Below, in pieces: positions 1 to 7,229 of a stretch of 12,883 nt of DNA; the first letter of the stretch is position 1, and every line of letters begins with the position of its first letter. Both the position numbers and the translations under genes were made by a program. Source of the DNA: Deltaproteobacteria bacterium (GTDB taxonomy: Bacteria > Desulfobacterota > Desulfobacteria > Desulfobacterales > Desulfatibacillaceae); the NCBI GenBank assembly GCA_019308705.1, contig JAFDHW010000023.1, positions 1-12,883 on the forward strand, read 5' to 3'. The notes beneath the pieces were generated by a model, which searched no databases, was not told the origin of the DNA, and saw nothing but the letters and a program-made list of their open reading frames with translations.

Positions 1-957
1 CATGTTCAGCACGAACCGCTTTTTCTGGAACTCGTTGATGTCCACCACCCTGGTCCAGTAATCCGCCACCTCGGTCAGGCCGTAAGTTTCGCAAAGGTAC
101 ACCAGGTTCAAGATATCCTTCTTGAAACACGATCCGCCGAAGCCCACGGAAGCCTGCAAAAATCTGTCGCCAATGCGGTGGTCCATTCCCACGGCCCGGG
201 AGACCTGCTCCACGTCCGCCCCGGTTTTTTCGCACAGGGCGGAAATGGCGTTGATGGAAGAGATGCGCTGGGCCAAAAACGCGTTGGCGGTAAGCTTGGA
301 AAGCTCCGAGGACCACACGTTGGAGGTCAAGATGCGCTCTTTTGGCACCCACCTTGCGTAGAGGTCCACCAGCTCTTTTGCCGCTTCCCGGCCGGTTTTG
401 GTTTCCCGAAAGCCGATGAGTACGCGGTCCGGGTTTTCCAGGTCGGCCATGGCCGTGCCCTCGGACAAAAACTCCGGGTTGGAGAGCACCTCGTGGCGCA
501 CGCCGTTGGGGTTTCCCGAGAGGATGCGTTCCATGGCCTGGGCCGTGCGCACGGGCACGGTGCTCTTTTCCACGATGATCTTTCCATCCTCGGCGCACTC
601 CAGGATCTTCCTGGCCGTCTTTTCCCAGTATTGGAGGTCCGCGGTAAAGCCCGCGCCCTCGCCAAAGGTTTTGGTGGGCGTGTTCACGCTCACAAAAATG
701 ATGTCCGCCCGGCGGATGCCCTCCTCGATGTTTGTGGAAAAGAACAGGTTCCTGCCCCGGCACCTGGATACCGCCTCCCAGAGCCCGGGCTCGTAGATGG
801 GAAGGGAATCGGAGTTCCACCGGGCGATGCGGTCATGGTTGATATCCACCACGTTCACGCAAAAATCCGGGCACTTGGCCGCGATCGTGGCCATGGTGGG
901 GCCGCCCACATAACCCGCCCCAATGCACAGGATGTTCTTTTTGAACGCTGTTTTCAC
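1..957 (-). CDS. ugd: UDP-glucose 6-dehydrogenase, N-terminal 319 residues (3' end beyond window)
   Basis: Oxidises UDP-glucose to UDP-glucuronate with two NAD+, a cytosolic step supplying polysaccharide synthesis. The frame starts at a GTG (957-955) with a GGAG element 7 bases upstream and runs open off the left edge. Visible landmarks: Rossmann motif GAGYVG at residues 13-18, VNTPTKT at 91-97, EKSTVPV at 130-136, [10 protein letters not shown] at 160-169, the [16 protein letters not shown] helix with Lys221, and GFGGSCF with the nucleophile Cys277. Roughly 130-170 C-terminal residues of the usual 450-490 are missing because the window ends. From memory of the family, the sequence resembles the animal enzyme (human UGDH) throughout rather than the shorter E. 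coli Ugd type. It begins 20 bases after the PilZ gene at 978-1388, so the two are probably co-transcribed, suggesting a link between c-di-GMP sensing and exopolysaccharide precursors (inference). Confidence 0.95.
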   Translation of the reverse strand, partial: MKTAFKKNILCIGAGYVGGPTMATIAAKCPDFCVNVVDINHDRIARWNSDSLPIYEPGLWEAVSRCRGRNLFFSTNIEEGIRRADIIFVSVNTPTKTFGEGAGFTADLQYWEKTARKILECAEDGKIIVEKSTVPVRTAQAMERILSGNPNGVRHEVLSNPEFLSEGTAMADLENPDRVLIGFRETKTGREAAKELVDLYARWVPKERILTSNVWSSELSKLTANAFLAQRISSINAISALCEKTGADVEQVSRAVGMDHRIGDRFLQASVGFGGSCFKKDILNLVYLCETYGLTEVADYWTRVVDINEFQKKRFVLNM

Positions 958-977
958 CGGGGTTCTCCGCTGGCAGG

Positions 978-1388
978 TTATTCTTCGCTGGAGGGTGCGT
1001 CCGGCGCATGGATCCGGGAGGAACGCTCGACCAAAAGGCCGAGCAGGTGCTTGTGTTCCTCGTTGAGCGTACCGAATTTAAGGCCGCAATACCGCAGGAT
1101 CTTTCGCCCGGACACGGTGGCCTTGGCGTCTTGCTGGTCGTGGATCACGCTGCAGGGCACGCCCAGGATGTAAAAGCTCTCCCCTGGAAGGAAGATATCC
1201 ACCTCCACCTTGCTGCCCGGCTTGTGGAACGGCGGGGCCTCGGGCTCGGCAAGGTACTGGAACTGCAGCCCATCCTTGCAGATGTCGCGGATGCTGCCCA
1301 TGAGGTTGTAGTCCGGGCGCACGGCTAGCACCGCTGCTGCTGCCGGCGGCTTGTGGCGCGGACAGCTTCTCCGCTCGACTCTGGCCAT
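978..1388 (-). CDS. PilZ domain protein (downstream copy)
   Basis: 136-residue single-domain PilZ protein, a family that typically binds cyclic di-GMP. The arginine motif is present as R7-S-C-P-R11 near the N-terminus. The second motif, normally (D/N)xSxxG, reads D35-I-C37-K-D-G40, so the serine is cysteine. Later it has GVPCSVIHD and ends with the usual CGLKF strand plus C-terminal helix. It shares the GxPC..V.D and RxC..(K/R)F pattern with the PilZ protein encoded just upstream, so the two are probably an old tandem duplication. The ATG at 1388 has only a weak ribosome-binding site (GTAGG). Its stop is 20 bases before the UDP-glucose dehydrogenase start. The partner protein or process it controls cannot be read from the sequence; polysaccharide synthesis is suggested by the neighbour only. 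Confidence 0.85.
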   Translation of the reverse strand: MARVERRSCPRHKPPAAAAVLAVRPDYNLMGSIRDICKDGLQFQYLAEPEAPPFHKPGSKVEVDIFLPGESFYILGVPCSVIHDQQDAKATVSGRKILRYCGLKFGTLNEEHKHLLGLLVERSSRIHAPDAPSSEE

Positions 1389-1434
1389 GAACCTACTGCT
1401 TTCGGGCAGGAAAATGCCTGCGTAAGGAGGCCTT

Positions 1435-1857
1435 TCACCCGGCGGCCGCGCCGGCGGCGGCGACCTCCTCGCAACGGGAAAGGAATTCTTGAAGCGCCTG
1501 GGCCTCTTTTCCTTCCAGCGGCTTGAACCGCACCGCGCATCGCCGGATGTCTATGGTCGAGGAAAAACAGGATTGCTCGTCGGTCTTTTTCCCGTCCCGG
1601 ACGATGCAGCAGGGAAGGCCGCGCAACGCGAACCGCCGGTCCTGGGAATAGATGTCGATTTCCCCCACGAAATCTCCAGCCGGCTGGCACGAACAGGCAT
1701 CCACCACGTAGTCGAAGGCAAGCCCGCTTAGGCTCACGTTTATGATGGGCCCAACCTTTTCCGGCATGCTGCGCAAGGCGGCGAAATTCCCTTCCGGCGC
1801 GGCAAACCGGCGGTGGCGCCTTCTTTCCGGCCTGTTTGTGTCGTTCGTGTGGCCCAT
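1435..1857 (-). CDS. PilZ domain protein (upstream copy)
   Basis: 140-residue PilZ-domain protein, predicted to bind cyclic di-GMP. From the chosen start, the arginine-rich motif ERRRHRRF lies at residues 11-18, containing RxxxR, and the second motif is canonical, N40-V-S42-L-S-G45. It then carries GLPCCIVRD and RRCAVRF, matching the downstream PilZ protein. I chose the ATG at 1857-1855 because a strong GGGGGAG sequence sits just upstream; the frame is open further to an ATG at 1875 and a TTG at 1911, but those lack a comparable ribosome-binding site. The end of the gene is Ala/Gly rich. It begins 63 bases after the stop of the ACT protein gene and ends 46 bases before the next PilZ gene. No terminator is apparent on either side, so read-through from the large operon is possible. 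Confidence 0.85.
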   Translation of the reverse strand: MGHTNDTNRPERRRHRRFAAPEGNFAALRSMPEKVGPIINVSLSGLAFDYVVDACSCQPAGDFVGEIDIYSQDRRFALRGLPCCIVRDGKKTDEQSCFSSTIDIRRCAVRFKPLEGKEAQALQEFLSRCEEVAAAGAAAG

Positions 1858-1920
1858 GGCTCCCCCTGCTAACATCCCAATTCTTCTGCCATCTTTTTTC
1901 CTGGTTTGCAAGGCGGAAGG

Positions 1921-2352
1921 TCAGCGCGAATAAAGATCGTGCGGGTCCATGCGCCCTATCCCGGCCTTGTCCAGCAGCCCCTCGGCCTTGTCCATGGGGT
2001 CAAAACGGAAGATCATGATGGCGCGGCCGCCCTGGGGGTTTGCGTAGGCGTACATGTACTCGATGTTCACGCCAGCGTTGTCCATGAGGTCCAGTATCTT
2101 CAGCAGGCCGCCGGGGCGGTCCTCGACCTCCACGGCCACCACCTCGGTGCGGCGCACGGTGAACCCGTTGTCCTTGAGCACCTGCCTGGCGGTCTCCGGC
2201 TGGTCCACGATGAGCCTCAAGACCCCGAAGTCCGATGTGTCGGCCAGGGAAAGGGCCCGGATGTTGATGGACGCGTCCGCCAGGATGCGCCCCACCTCGG
2301 CCAGCCGGCCGGCCTTGTTCTCCAGGAAAACAGATATCTGTTCCGCATGCAT
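1921..2352 (-). CDS. tandem ACT-domain protein (distal copy)
   Basis: 143 residues made of two consecutive ACT domains (about residues 3-70 and 72-140) and nothing else. ACT domains are small ligand-binding folds, often for amino acids. The first domain begins with [15 protein letters not shown] and continues with [22 protein letters not shown]; the second has VEVEDRPGGLLKILDLM then GVNIEYMYAY. Both hold the Gly-rich turn where ACT ligands usually bind. It is about 61% identical (88 of 143 by my ungapped count) to the other ACT protein at 8427-8858. Proteins of this type are commonly encoded next to phenylacetate-CoA ligases, as here: its ATG follows the PaaK-like stop by 16 bases, with an AAGGGAG ribosome-binding site. 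A regulatory or ligand-sensing partner role for the ligase is inferred; no catalytic residues are evident. Confidence 0.9.
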   Translation of the reverse strand: MHAEQISVFLENKAGRLAEVGRILADASINIRALSLADTSDFGVLRLIVDQPETARQVLKDNGFTVRRTEVVAVEVEDRPGGLLKILDLMDNAGVNIEYMYAYANPQGGRAIMIFRFDPMDKAEGLLDKAGIGRMDPHDLYSR

Positions 2353-2368
2353 GGCTACTCCCTTCTTT

Positions 2369-3649
2369 CTACACCCATCCCGCCCTGCCGTTCATCTGGG
2401 AGGTTTCCTTGAGGCGGACGCAAACCGGCACGCCCAGCTCCTGGGAAAGGGCCGCGGAAACCGCCTGCACGGATCCTTCCAGCACCTTCACCTCGTCGGA
2501 GAACAGATGGTCGTCCACGCCCATCCAGACCTCCAGCATGCTGGCGCGCTCGTCCTGCACGGCCCGGAACTTGAAACGCTCCGGCACGAACCCCAAAACG
2601 CGCTCCACGTGGGACAGGATCTGGTCGTGGTGCACCTTCACCCCGCGGATGACCGCCGTGTCGTCGGTGCGGCCCGGCAGCCACTGGACCCTGCGCAGGG
2701 TCCTGCCGCACTTGCAGGGCTCTTGGATGAACCGCATCCGGTCGCCGGTGGCGAAACGGATGAGGGGAAAGGCGCGGGTGGTGAGGGTGGTGAGCACCAG
2801 TTCGCCTTCCTCGCCTTCCGCCACGGGCTCCCTGGTCCGGGGGTCCACGATCTCGGGGAGGAAGTGGTCCTCGTTCACGTGCATGCCCTCGTGCTCTTCG
2901 CACTCAAAAGCCACGGCCGGGCCCGGCACGTCGGAGAGCCCGTACTGGGACCATGCCGTAAGCCCGAAGGTCTCCTCCAGGCTGGTCCGCGCATCCCGGG
3001 AAAGGGGCTCGCCCACCAGGATGAGGGACCTTAGGGCCAGTTCGTTGGGATGGATACCGGAGGACGAAAGGCCCGCGGCGAGCTGGGCGGCAAACGTGGG
3101 CGTGGTGACCAAAACAGAGGTCTTGTAGTCCGAAAGGACCATCTGCTGCTTTTCCAGGGACAGGCTGGTGAGAGGGATGACGCTTGCGCCCAAGACTTCC
3201 GCGGCGTCCTTGTAGTCGCGGCCCCAGTTGGCCAGACCCGGGTCCAGGCAGATCTGGAGGATGTCCGTGGCGGCCAGGCCGGAGGCGGAAAGCCCCCGTT
3301 GCACGATCTCCTTCCAGGTGGAAAGGTCCTGCCGGGTGTAGCCCGAGACCACGGGGTGCACCCCCAGGCCCGGCGCGGTGTGGATGCGCACGATGTCGCG
3401 GAGCGGCACGGCGAAAAGCCCGTAGGGATAATGGTCCGCCAGGTGGGACCGGAAGGTGAAGGGCAGCTTGGCGATGTCCTTGAGCGACTCCACTTCCCCG
3501 GGCTCGGTCCGGTTTTCCATAAACCGGTCCTTGTAAAAAGGAACCGCCCGGTGGACCCGGTTCAAGGTGGCCTGGAGGAGTTCCAGCTGCCGCTGGGCCC
3601 TTTTGGCCGGGTCAAGCCTTTGTGCGTCCATGGGCTCGTGGTCCGCCAT
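2369..3649 (-). CDS. phenylacetate-CoA ligase-like protein lacking key ATP-site residues
   Basis: 426-residue member of the PaaK branch of the adenylate-forming (ANL) superfamily, cytosolic. It aligns end to end with the PaaK at 8909-10210: YGLSD at 236-240, EDHFLPEI at 260-267, GRTDD at 326-330 and a CxC-G-R motif at 312-316 are kept. The phosphate-binding A3 motif, SSGTTGQP in the other copy, is APGLGVHP here (residues 92-99), losing both serines and both threonines. The C-terminal A10 motif with the catalytic lysine (EGKAQR in the other copy) ends as NGRAGWV, with Arg422 in the lysine position. The fold, and the Cys/His set that holds zinc in some PaaK-family structures, seem intact. It is therefore probably a non-catalytic or altered-function paralogue, perhaps a ligand sensor or subunit (inference). 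Its ATG directly follows the livF stop codon with no spacer, showing tight co-expression. Confidence 0.88.
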   Translation of the reverse strand: MADHEPMDAQRLDPAKRAQRQLELLQATLNRVHRAVPFYKDRFMENRTEPGEVESLKDIAKLPFTFRSHLADHYPYGLFAVPLRDIVRIHTAPGLGVHPVVSGYTRQDLSTWKEIVQRGLSASGLAATDILQICLDPGLANWGRDYKDAAEVLGASVIPLTSLSLEKQQMVLSDYKTSVLVTTPTFAAQLAAGLSSSGIHPNELALRSLILVGEPLSRDARTSLEETFGLTAWSQYGLSDVPGPAVAFECEEHEGMHVNEDHFLPEIVDPRTREPVAEGEEGELVLTTLTTRAFPLIRFATGDRMRFIQEPCKCGRTLRRVQWLPGRTDDTAVIRGVKVHHDQILSHVERVLGFVPERFKFRAVQDERASMLEVWMGVDDHLFSDEVKVLEGSVQAVSAALSQELGVPVCVRLKETSQMNGRAGWV

Positions 3650-4393
3650 CTATGCCCTTCCCTCCGTGAACTGGGCGTAGTCCTTGCCCAGGTAGGCTCT
3701 TTTCACCTCCTCGTCCTCCAGGAGGTCCGCCGCCCTGCCGGTCAACACCATCCTGCCCGTTTCCAGAACGTACCCCCGGTCCGCCACGGCCAGAGCCGCC
3801 TGGGCGTTCTGCTCCACCACCAGGATGGTCAGGCCCTCGTCCCGCAGCATGGACAGGGTGGAAAAAATCTGCTTCACCACCTTGGGGGCCAAGCCCATGG
3901 ACGGCTCGTCCAGAAGAAGGAGCCGGGGCTTTGCCATGAGCGCCCTGCCGATGGCCAGCATCTGCTGTTCCCCGCCGGAAAGGGTGCCCGCGTCCTGCCC
4001 CGCCCGCTCTTTGAGCACGGGAAAAATGGAAAGCACCTTGTCCAGGTCCTGGCGCACGCCGAAGTGGTCCCGCTTGCGGATGCGCAAATACGCCCCCAAG
4101 CGCAGGTTGTCCATCACGGAAAGGGCTCCGAAGATGAGCCTGCCCTCGGGCACCATGCTGATTCCCCGGGCCACCACCTCCTGGGGAGGCAGGCCGGCCA
4201 GGGATTCGCCCTCGAACAGAAGTTCGCCCCGCCAGCCGGGCAAAAGCCCGGAGATGGCCGTCAAAAGCGTGCTCTTGCCCGAGCCGTTGGCCCCGATGAG
4301 CGAAACCACCTCGCCCTGATCCACGGACAGGGAAACCCCGGAAAGGGCCCGGATCCTGCCGTAATAGCATTTCAGGTTACGTATTTCCAGCAT
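3650..4393 (-). CDS. livF: branched-chain-type ABC transporter ATP-binding protein LivF
   Basis: 247-residue ATPase of the hydrophobic/branched-chain amino acid uptake (HAAT) family, acting at the inner face of the membrane with LivG. Motifs in order: Walker A GANGSGKS at 34-41, signature LSGGEQQ at 138-144, Walker B LLLLDE at 158-163, and VEQN where most ABC ATPases have a histidine, a substitution normal for LivF. The start ATG at 4393 lies 22 bases after the livG stop with AGAAGG upstream. Its stop TAG abuts the ATG of the PaaK-like gene. Being enclosed between phenylacetate-CoA ligase genes, the transporter may carry arylacetates or aromatic amino acids rather than leucine-type substrates; ATPase sequences do not decide this. 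Confidence 0.93.
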   Translation of the reverse strand: MLEIRNLKCYYGRIRALSGVSLSVDQGEVVSLIGANGSGKSTLLTAISGLLPGWRGELLFEGESLAGLPPQEVVARGISMVPEGRLIFGALSVMDNLRLGAYLRIRKRDHFGVRQDLDKVLSIFPVLKERAGQDAGTLSGGEQQMLAIGRALMAKPRLLLLDEPSMGLAPKVVKQIFSTLSMLRDEGLTILVVEQNAQAALAVADRGYVLETGRMVLTGRAADLLEDEEVKRAYLGKDYAQFTEGRA

Positions 4394-4415
4394 GCCATAG
4401 AAGGCCTTCTGATCC

Positions 4416-5204
4416 TTATCCGCCCAGGTAGGCGGACAGCACCTTTTTGTCCGCCTGCACCTCGCGGGGGGTGCCCTCGGCGATTTTTACCCCCTGGTCC
4501 AGGACCATGATGCGGTCGGATATCTCCATGGTCAGGCTCATGTCGTGCTCCACGAGAAGCAGGGTGACGCCCTGGGCGCGGATCCTCTTGAGCAGCGCAC
4601 CCAGGTCGCGGGTCTCCCTTGCGTTCAGCCCGGCGGCGGGCTCGTCCAGCAACAACAGCCTTGGCCGCGAGGCCAGGGACCGGGCGATTTCCACCAGCCG
4701 CTGCCACCCGAAGGGCAGGTCCCCGGCCGGGGTTTCGGCCACCTTTTCCATGCCCACGAAGCGCAGCCAGTCCAGGGCGGTTTCCCTGGCCAGCTTCTCC
4801 TCGCGCTTCACCCACGGCGGCCGGGCAATGGCGCCCAGAAACCCGCAACGGGTTCGCACATGCAGCCCCACCATCACGTTTTCCAGCACGCTCATGCCGG
4901 AGAAAAGCTCCACGTTCTGGAACGTGCGGGCGATGCCCATGGCCACCCGCCGGTGCACGGGCCGGCCGCCCACGTCCGCGCCCTCGAACCGTATCCTGCC
5001 CGAATCCGGCGCGTAGACCCCGGTGATGATGTTGAACAAGGTGGTCTTGCCCGCACCGTTTGGACCGATCACGGCATGGATGTGCCCCGGGGCCACGGAA
5101 AAGGAGACGTCCCGCGCCGCGCGCACACCGCCAAAGGATTTGCTCACACCCTCAAGCTGAAGGACCGGCGCCGGTTTTTCTTCGCCTTGCGCGCTCATAG
5201 GCAT
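4416..5204 (-). CDS. livG: branched-chain-type ABC transporter ATP-binding protein LivG
   Basis: 262-residue ATPase partner of LivF. Walker A is GPNGAGKT at 47-54, the Q-loop follows at FQNVELF (95-101), the signature is LPFGWQRL at 163-170 (LivG proteins usually have LxxGxQRR), Walker B is LLLLDE at 183-188 followed by PAAGLN, and the switch histidine is in LVEH, His220. The C-terminal EGTPREV-type segment is usual for LivG. The reading frame overlaps the end of livM by about 50 bases, indicating translational coupling. Two in-frame ATGs are available (5204 and 5198); neither has a strong ribosome-binding site, as expected for a coupled gene, so the start may be either. Confidence 0.93.
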   Translation of the reverse strand: MPMSAQGEEKPAPVLQLEGVSKSFGGVRAARDVSFSVAPGHIHAVIGPNGAGKTTLFNIITGVYAPDSGRIRFEGADVGGRPVHRRVAMGIARTFQNVELFSGMSVLENVMVGLHVRTRCGFLGAIARPPWVKREEKLARETALDWLRFVGMEKVAETPAGDLPFGWQRLVEIARSLASRPRLLLLDEPAAGLNARETRDLGALLKRIRAQGVTLLLVEHDMSLTMEISDRIMVLDQGVKIAEGTPREVQADKKVLSAYLGG

Positions 5205-6216
5205 CCAGAACGCCCCGGGTGAGCCCCTGGGGGAAGAAGATCATCACCACCACCAATACCAGGCCGTAGATCATGACCTCGTATTCGGAAAACACGTGCA
5301 GCCATTCGGGCAAAAGGGTCAACAGCCCCGCCCCGAACAAAGAGCCCCAGATGCTGGCCATGCCGCCGATGACCACCATGGCCACGATGCGGATGGACAC
5401 CAGGAAGCTGAAGGAGCTGGGGGAGATGAAGGTGACCATGTGGGCGTACAAAAACCCGGCCAGGGCGGCCAGGGCCGCGGAGAACACGAACACCTCCAGC
5501 TTGGCCCGCATGGTGTCCACGCCCACGGCCGCCGCGGCCTGCTCGGAAAAATGGATGGCGGAAAGCGCCCTGCCCACCCGGGAATGCACGATGCGGGAGC
5601 ACATGCCAAAGGAAAGGAGCACCGCGCCCCACACCAAGAACAAGTAAGTCTTTCCACCGGCCAGGGAAACCGGCCCGGCGGAGAGCACCGGGATGCCCAC
5701 CAGCCCGTTGGGGCCGCCGGTTAAGGCCGTCCATTCCCGGAACAGGATGTGGATGATCATGCCGAACCCCAGGGTGCCCATGCCCAGGTAATAGCCGTGG
5801 AGCTTCAGGGTGGGCATGCCGACGATGAAGGCCACCAGCGCGGGCACGGCCAGGGCCGCGGGAAGCGCGGCCAAGGGCGGCCAGGAAAGGTGCACGGTAA
5901 GCGCCCCCGTGGTGTAGGCGCCCAGCCCGAAGAACGCGGCGTGGCCCAGGGAGATCTGCCCGGCGTAGCCCATGACCATGTTCAGGCCCACGGCCAGAAG
6001 GGTGTGGATGCCGATGAAGGTGAGAAGCTGGGTGTAATAGTAGTTGTCCGCCCACAGGCCGTAGGCGCAAAGCCCCGCGGTCACCACCAGGTATCCGGCA
6101 TAGGGAAGAAGCCTTTGCCCCAGCCCCGCCCGGCGCGGCGTGGCGCCTGCCGGGACCGGTTCAGGCGGTTCTTGACCCGGGGAGCCGGATCGTTCTTTCT
6201 TGTCGGCCAATGCCAC
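5152..6216 (-). CDS. livM: branched-chain-type ABC transporter permease LivM
   Basis: 354-residue integral inner-membrane permease. After a polar, Pro/Gly-rich N-terminal stretch of about 35 residues come a series of hydrophobic segments, including the family hallmark GLNMVMGYAGQISLGHAAFFGLGAY-type region around residues 77-100 and TLKLHGYYLGMGTLGFG around 136-152. A cytoplasmic coupling segment resembling the EAA loop (FSEQAAAAVGVD) precedes the last helices. Start taken as the GTG at 6216-6214 with GGGAAG upstream; a TTG two codons later is an alternative. It begins 22 bases after livH and its 3' end overlaps livG. It pairs with LivH to form the translocation path. Confidence 0.92.
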   Translation of the reverse strand: MALADKKERSGSPGQEPPEPVPAGATPRRAGLGQRLLPYAGYLVVTAGLCAYGLWADNYYYTQLLTFIGIHTLLAVGLNMVMGYAGQISLGHAAFFGLGAYTTGALTVHLSWPPLAALPAALAVPALVAFIVGMPTLKLHGYYLGMGTLGFGMIIHILFREWTALTGGPNGLVGIPVLSAGPVSLAGGKTYLFLVWGAVLLSFGMCSRIVHSRVGRALSAIHFSEQAAAAVGVDTMRAKLEVFVFSAALAALAGFLYAHMVTFISPSSFSFLVSIRIVAMVVIGGMASIWGSLFGAGLLTLLPEWLHVFSEYEVMIYGLVLVVVMIFFPQGLTRGVLDAYERARRRKTGAGPSA

Positions 6217-6238
6217 GGCTTCCCGTCCCTTATCCGGG

Positions 6239-7114
6239 TTAGAACCGATGGCTGGACGCCTTGCCCAAAATGCCCGTGGGCTTGGCGTACAGGATCAGCA
6301 GAAGGAGTAAAAAGGCGATGGCGTCCTTCAGGCTGGAGGACACGTACCCCACGCCCATGGCCTCGGTGAGGCCCAAAAGCACGCCGCCGACGACCGCCCC
6401 CCAGAAGTTCCCCAGCCCGCCCAGCATGGCCGCGCAGAAGCCCTTCAAGCCCAGCATGGTGCCCATGTCGTAGGCGGACATGGTGATGGGCGAGATGATG
6501 ACCCCGGCCACGGCCCCCAGCCCGGCGGCCAGGCCCCAGGCCAGAAGGGTCATTTTCCTGGAGGCCACGCCCAGAAGCTCCGCGGCCTGCTTGTTGATGG
6601 CCACGGCCTGCATGGCCTTGCCCGTCAAGGTGCGGTGGTAGAACAGGTTCAGCCCCGCCACCAGGACGAGCACCACCCCCAAAATCCACAGGCTCTGGGG
6701 AAACAAGTACGCCCCGCCGATCTCGACGGCGGAGATGGAGGAAAACGCGGGCACGCTGTAGGAGTGTTTTCCCCACAGAAGCATGGCCCCGCCGCGGAAC
6801 AAAATGGACGCGCCCACGGTGATGAGCACCAACAGGATGGGGCTGGGCTTTTTCACCGTCTTGATAGCCACCCGGTCGAACACCATGCCGACCGCGGCCA
6901 CCAAAAGTACGGCCAGGGGAAACGCGGCCCACAGGGGCATGGAAACCTGTGTCCACAGGGTCATCAGCAACAGCGCCCCCAGCATCACGAATTCGCCCTG
7001 GGCGAAGTTGATGAGGTCCGTCGCCGAATAGAGGGTGGAAAACCCCAGGGCGATGACTGCGTAGATTGCGCCGTTGGTGATTCCTGAGAACAGGTATTGG
7101 AGAAATTCCTGCAT
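6239..7114 (-). CDS. livH: branched-chain-type ABC transporter permease LivH
   Basis: 291-residue inner-membrane permease, of typical LivH length. The N-terminus FSGITNGAIYAVIALGFS and the following LINFAQGEFVMLGA are the classic LivH opening. The cytoplasmic coupling loop is visible as AVAINKQAAELLGV (about residues 169-182), then GVISPITMSAYDMG-like and GGLGNFWGAVVGG segments close the permease. Start ATG at 7114, with only a modest GGGCGG upstream. It is separated from livK by 115 bases holding a strong hairpin, so its expression is probably lower than that of the binding protein, a common arrangement in periplasmic-binding-protein transporters. Confidence 0.93.
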   Translation of the reverse strand: MQEFLQYLFSGITNGAIYAVIALGFSTLYSATDLINFAQGEFVMLGALLLMTLWTQVSMPLWAAFPLAVLLVAAVGMVFDRVAIKTVKKPSPILLVLITVGASILFRGGAMLLWGKHSYSVPAFSSISAVEIGGAYLFPQSLWILGVVLVLVAGLNLFYHRTLTGKAMQAVAINKQAAELLGVASRKMTLLAWGLAAGLGAVAGVIISPITMSAYDMGTMLGLKGFCAAMLGGLGNFWGAVVGGVLLGLTEAMGVGYVSSSLKDAIAFLLLLLILYAKPTGILGKASSHRF

Positions 7115-7145
7115 GGTCCGCCCGCGCCTGCCGCCTCATGGAAAG

Positions 7146-7173
7146 AGCCCCGCCGGGATACCCCGGCGGGGCT
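7146..7173 (-). terminator. 12-bp hairpin between livK and livH
   Basis: A perfect inverted repeat: AGCCCCGCCGGG (7146-7157), loop ATAC, CCCGGCGGGGCT (7162-7173). On the transcribed minus strand it is followed by CTCTTT, which is only weakly U-rich. It sits in the 115-base gap after the livK stop. It could be a partial terminator, or a 3' stabiliser that protects livK mRNA and lowers downstream expression; both roles are known for binding-protein operons. The sequence does not separate them. Confidence 0.7.
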
Positions 7174-7229
7174 TGCGCGTCAATGCCAAAACCCTTGTCC
7201 CGGAGGTTTTTGCTCCGGGAAGGCTTGGA

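Noticed and set aside
178..1173. Long plus-strand open frames, here and at 3050-4510, 7074-8375 and 9428-10411.
   Set aside because: They lie antisense to well-recognised genes, have biased His/Gly/Pro/Arg composition, and show no known domains or ribosome-binding sites.
1858..1911. Longer N-terminus for the upstream PilZ protein from TTG at 1911 or ATG at 1875.
   Set aside because: Neither has a good ribosome-binding site, while the ATG at 1857 has GGGGGAG; the extra residues match nothing in the PilZ fold.
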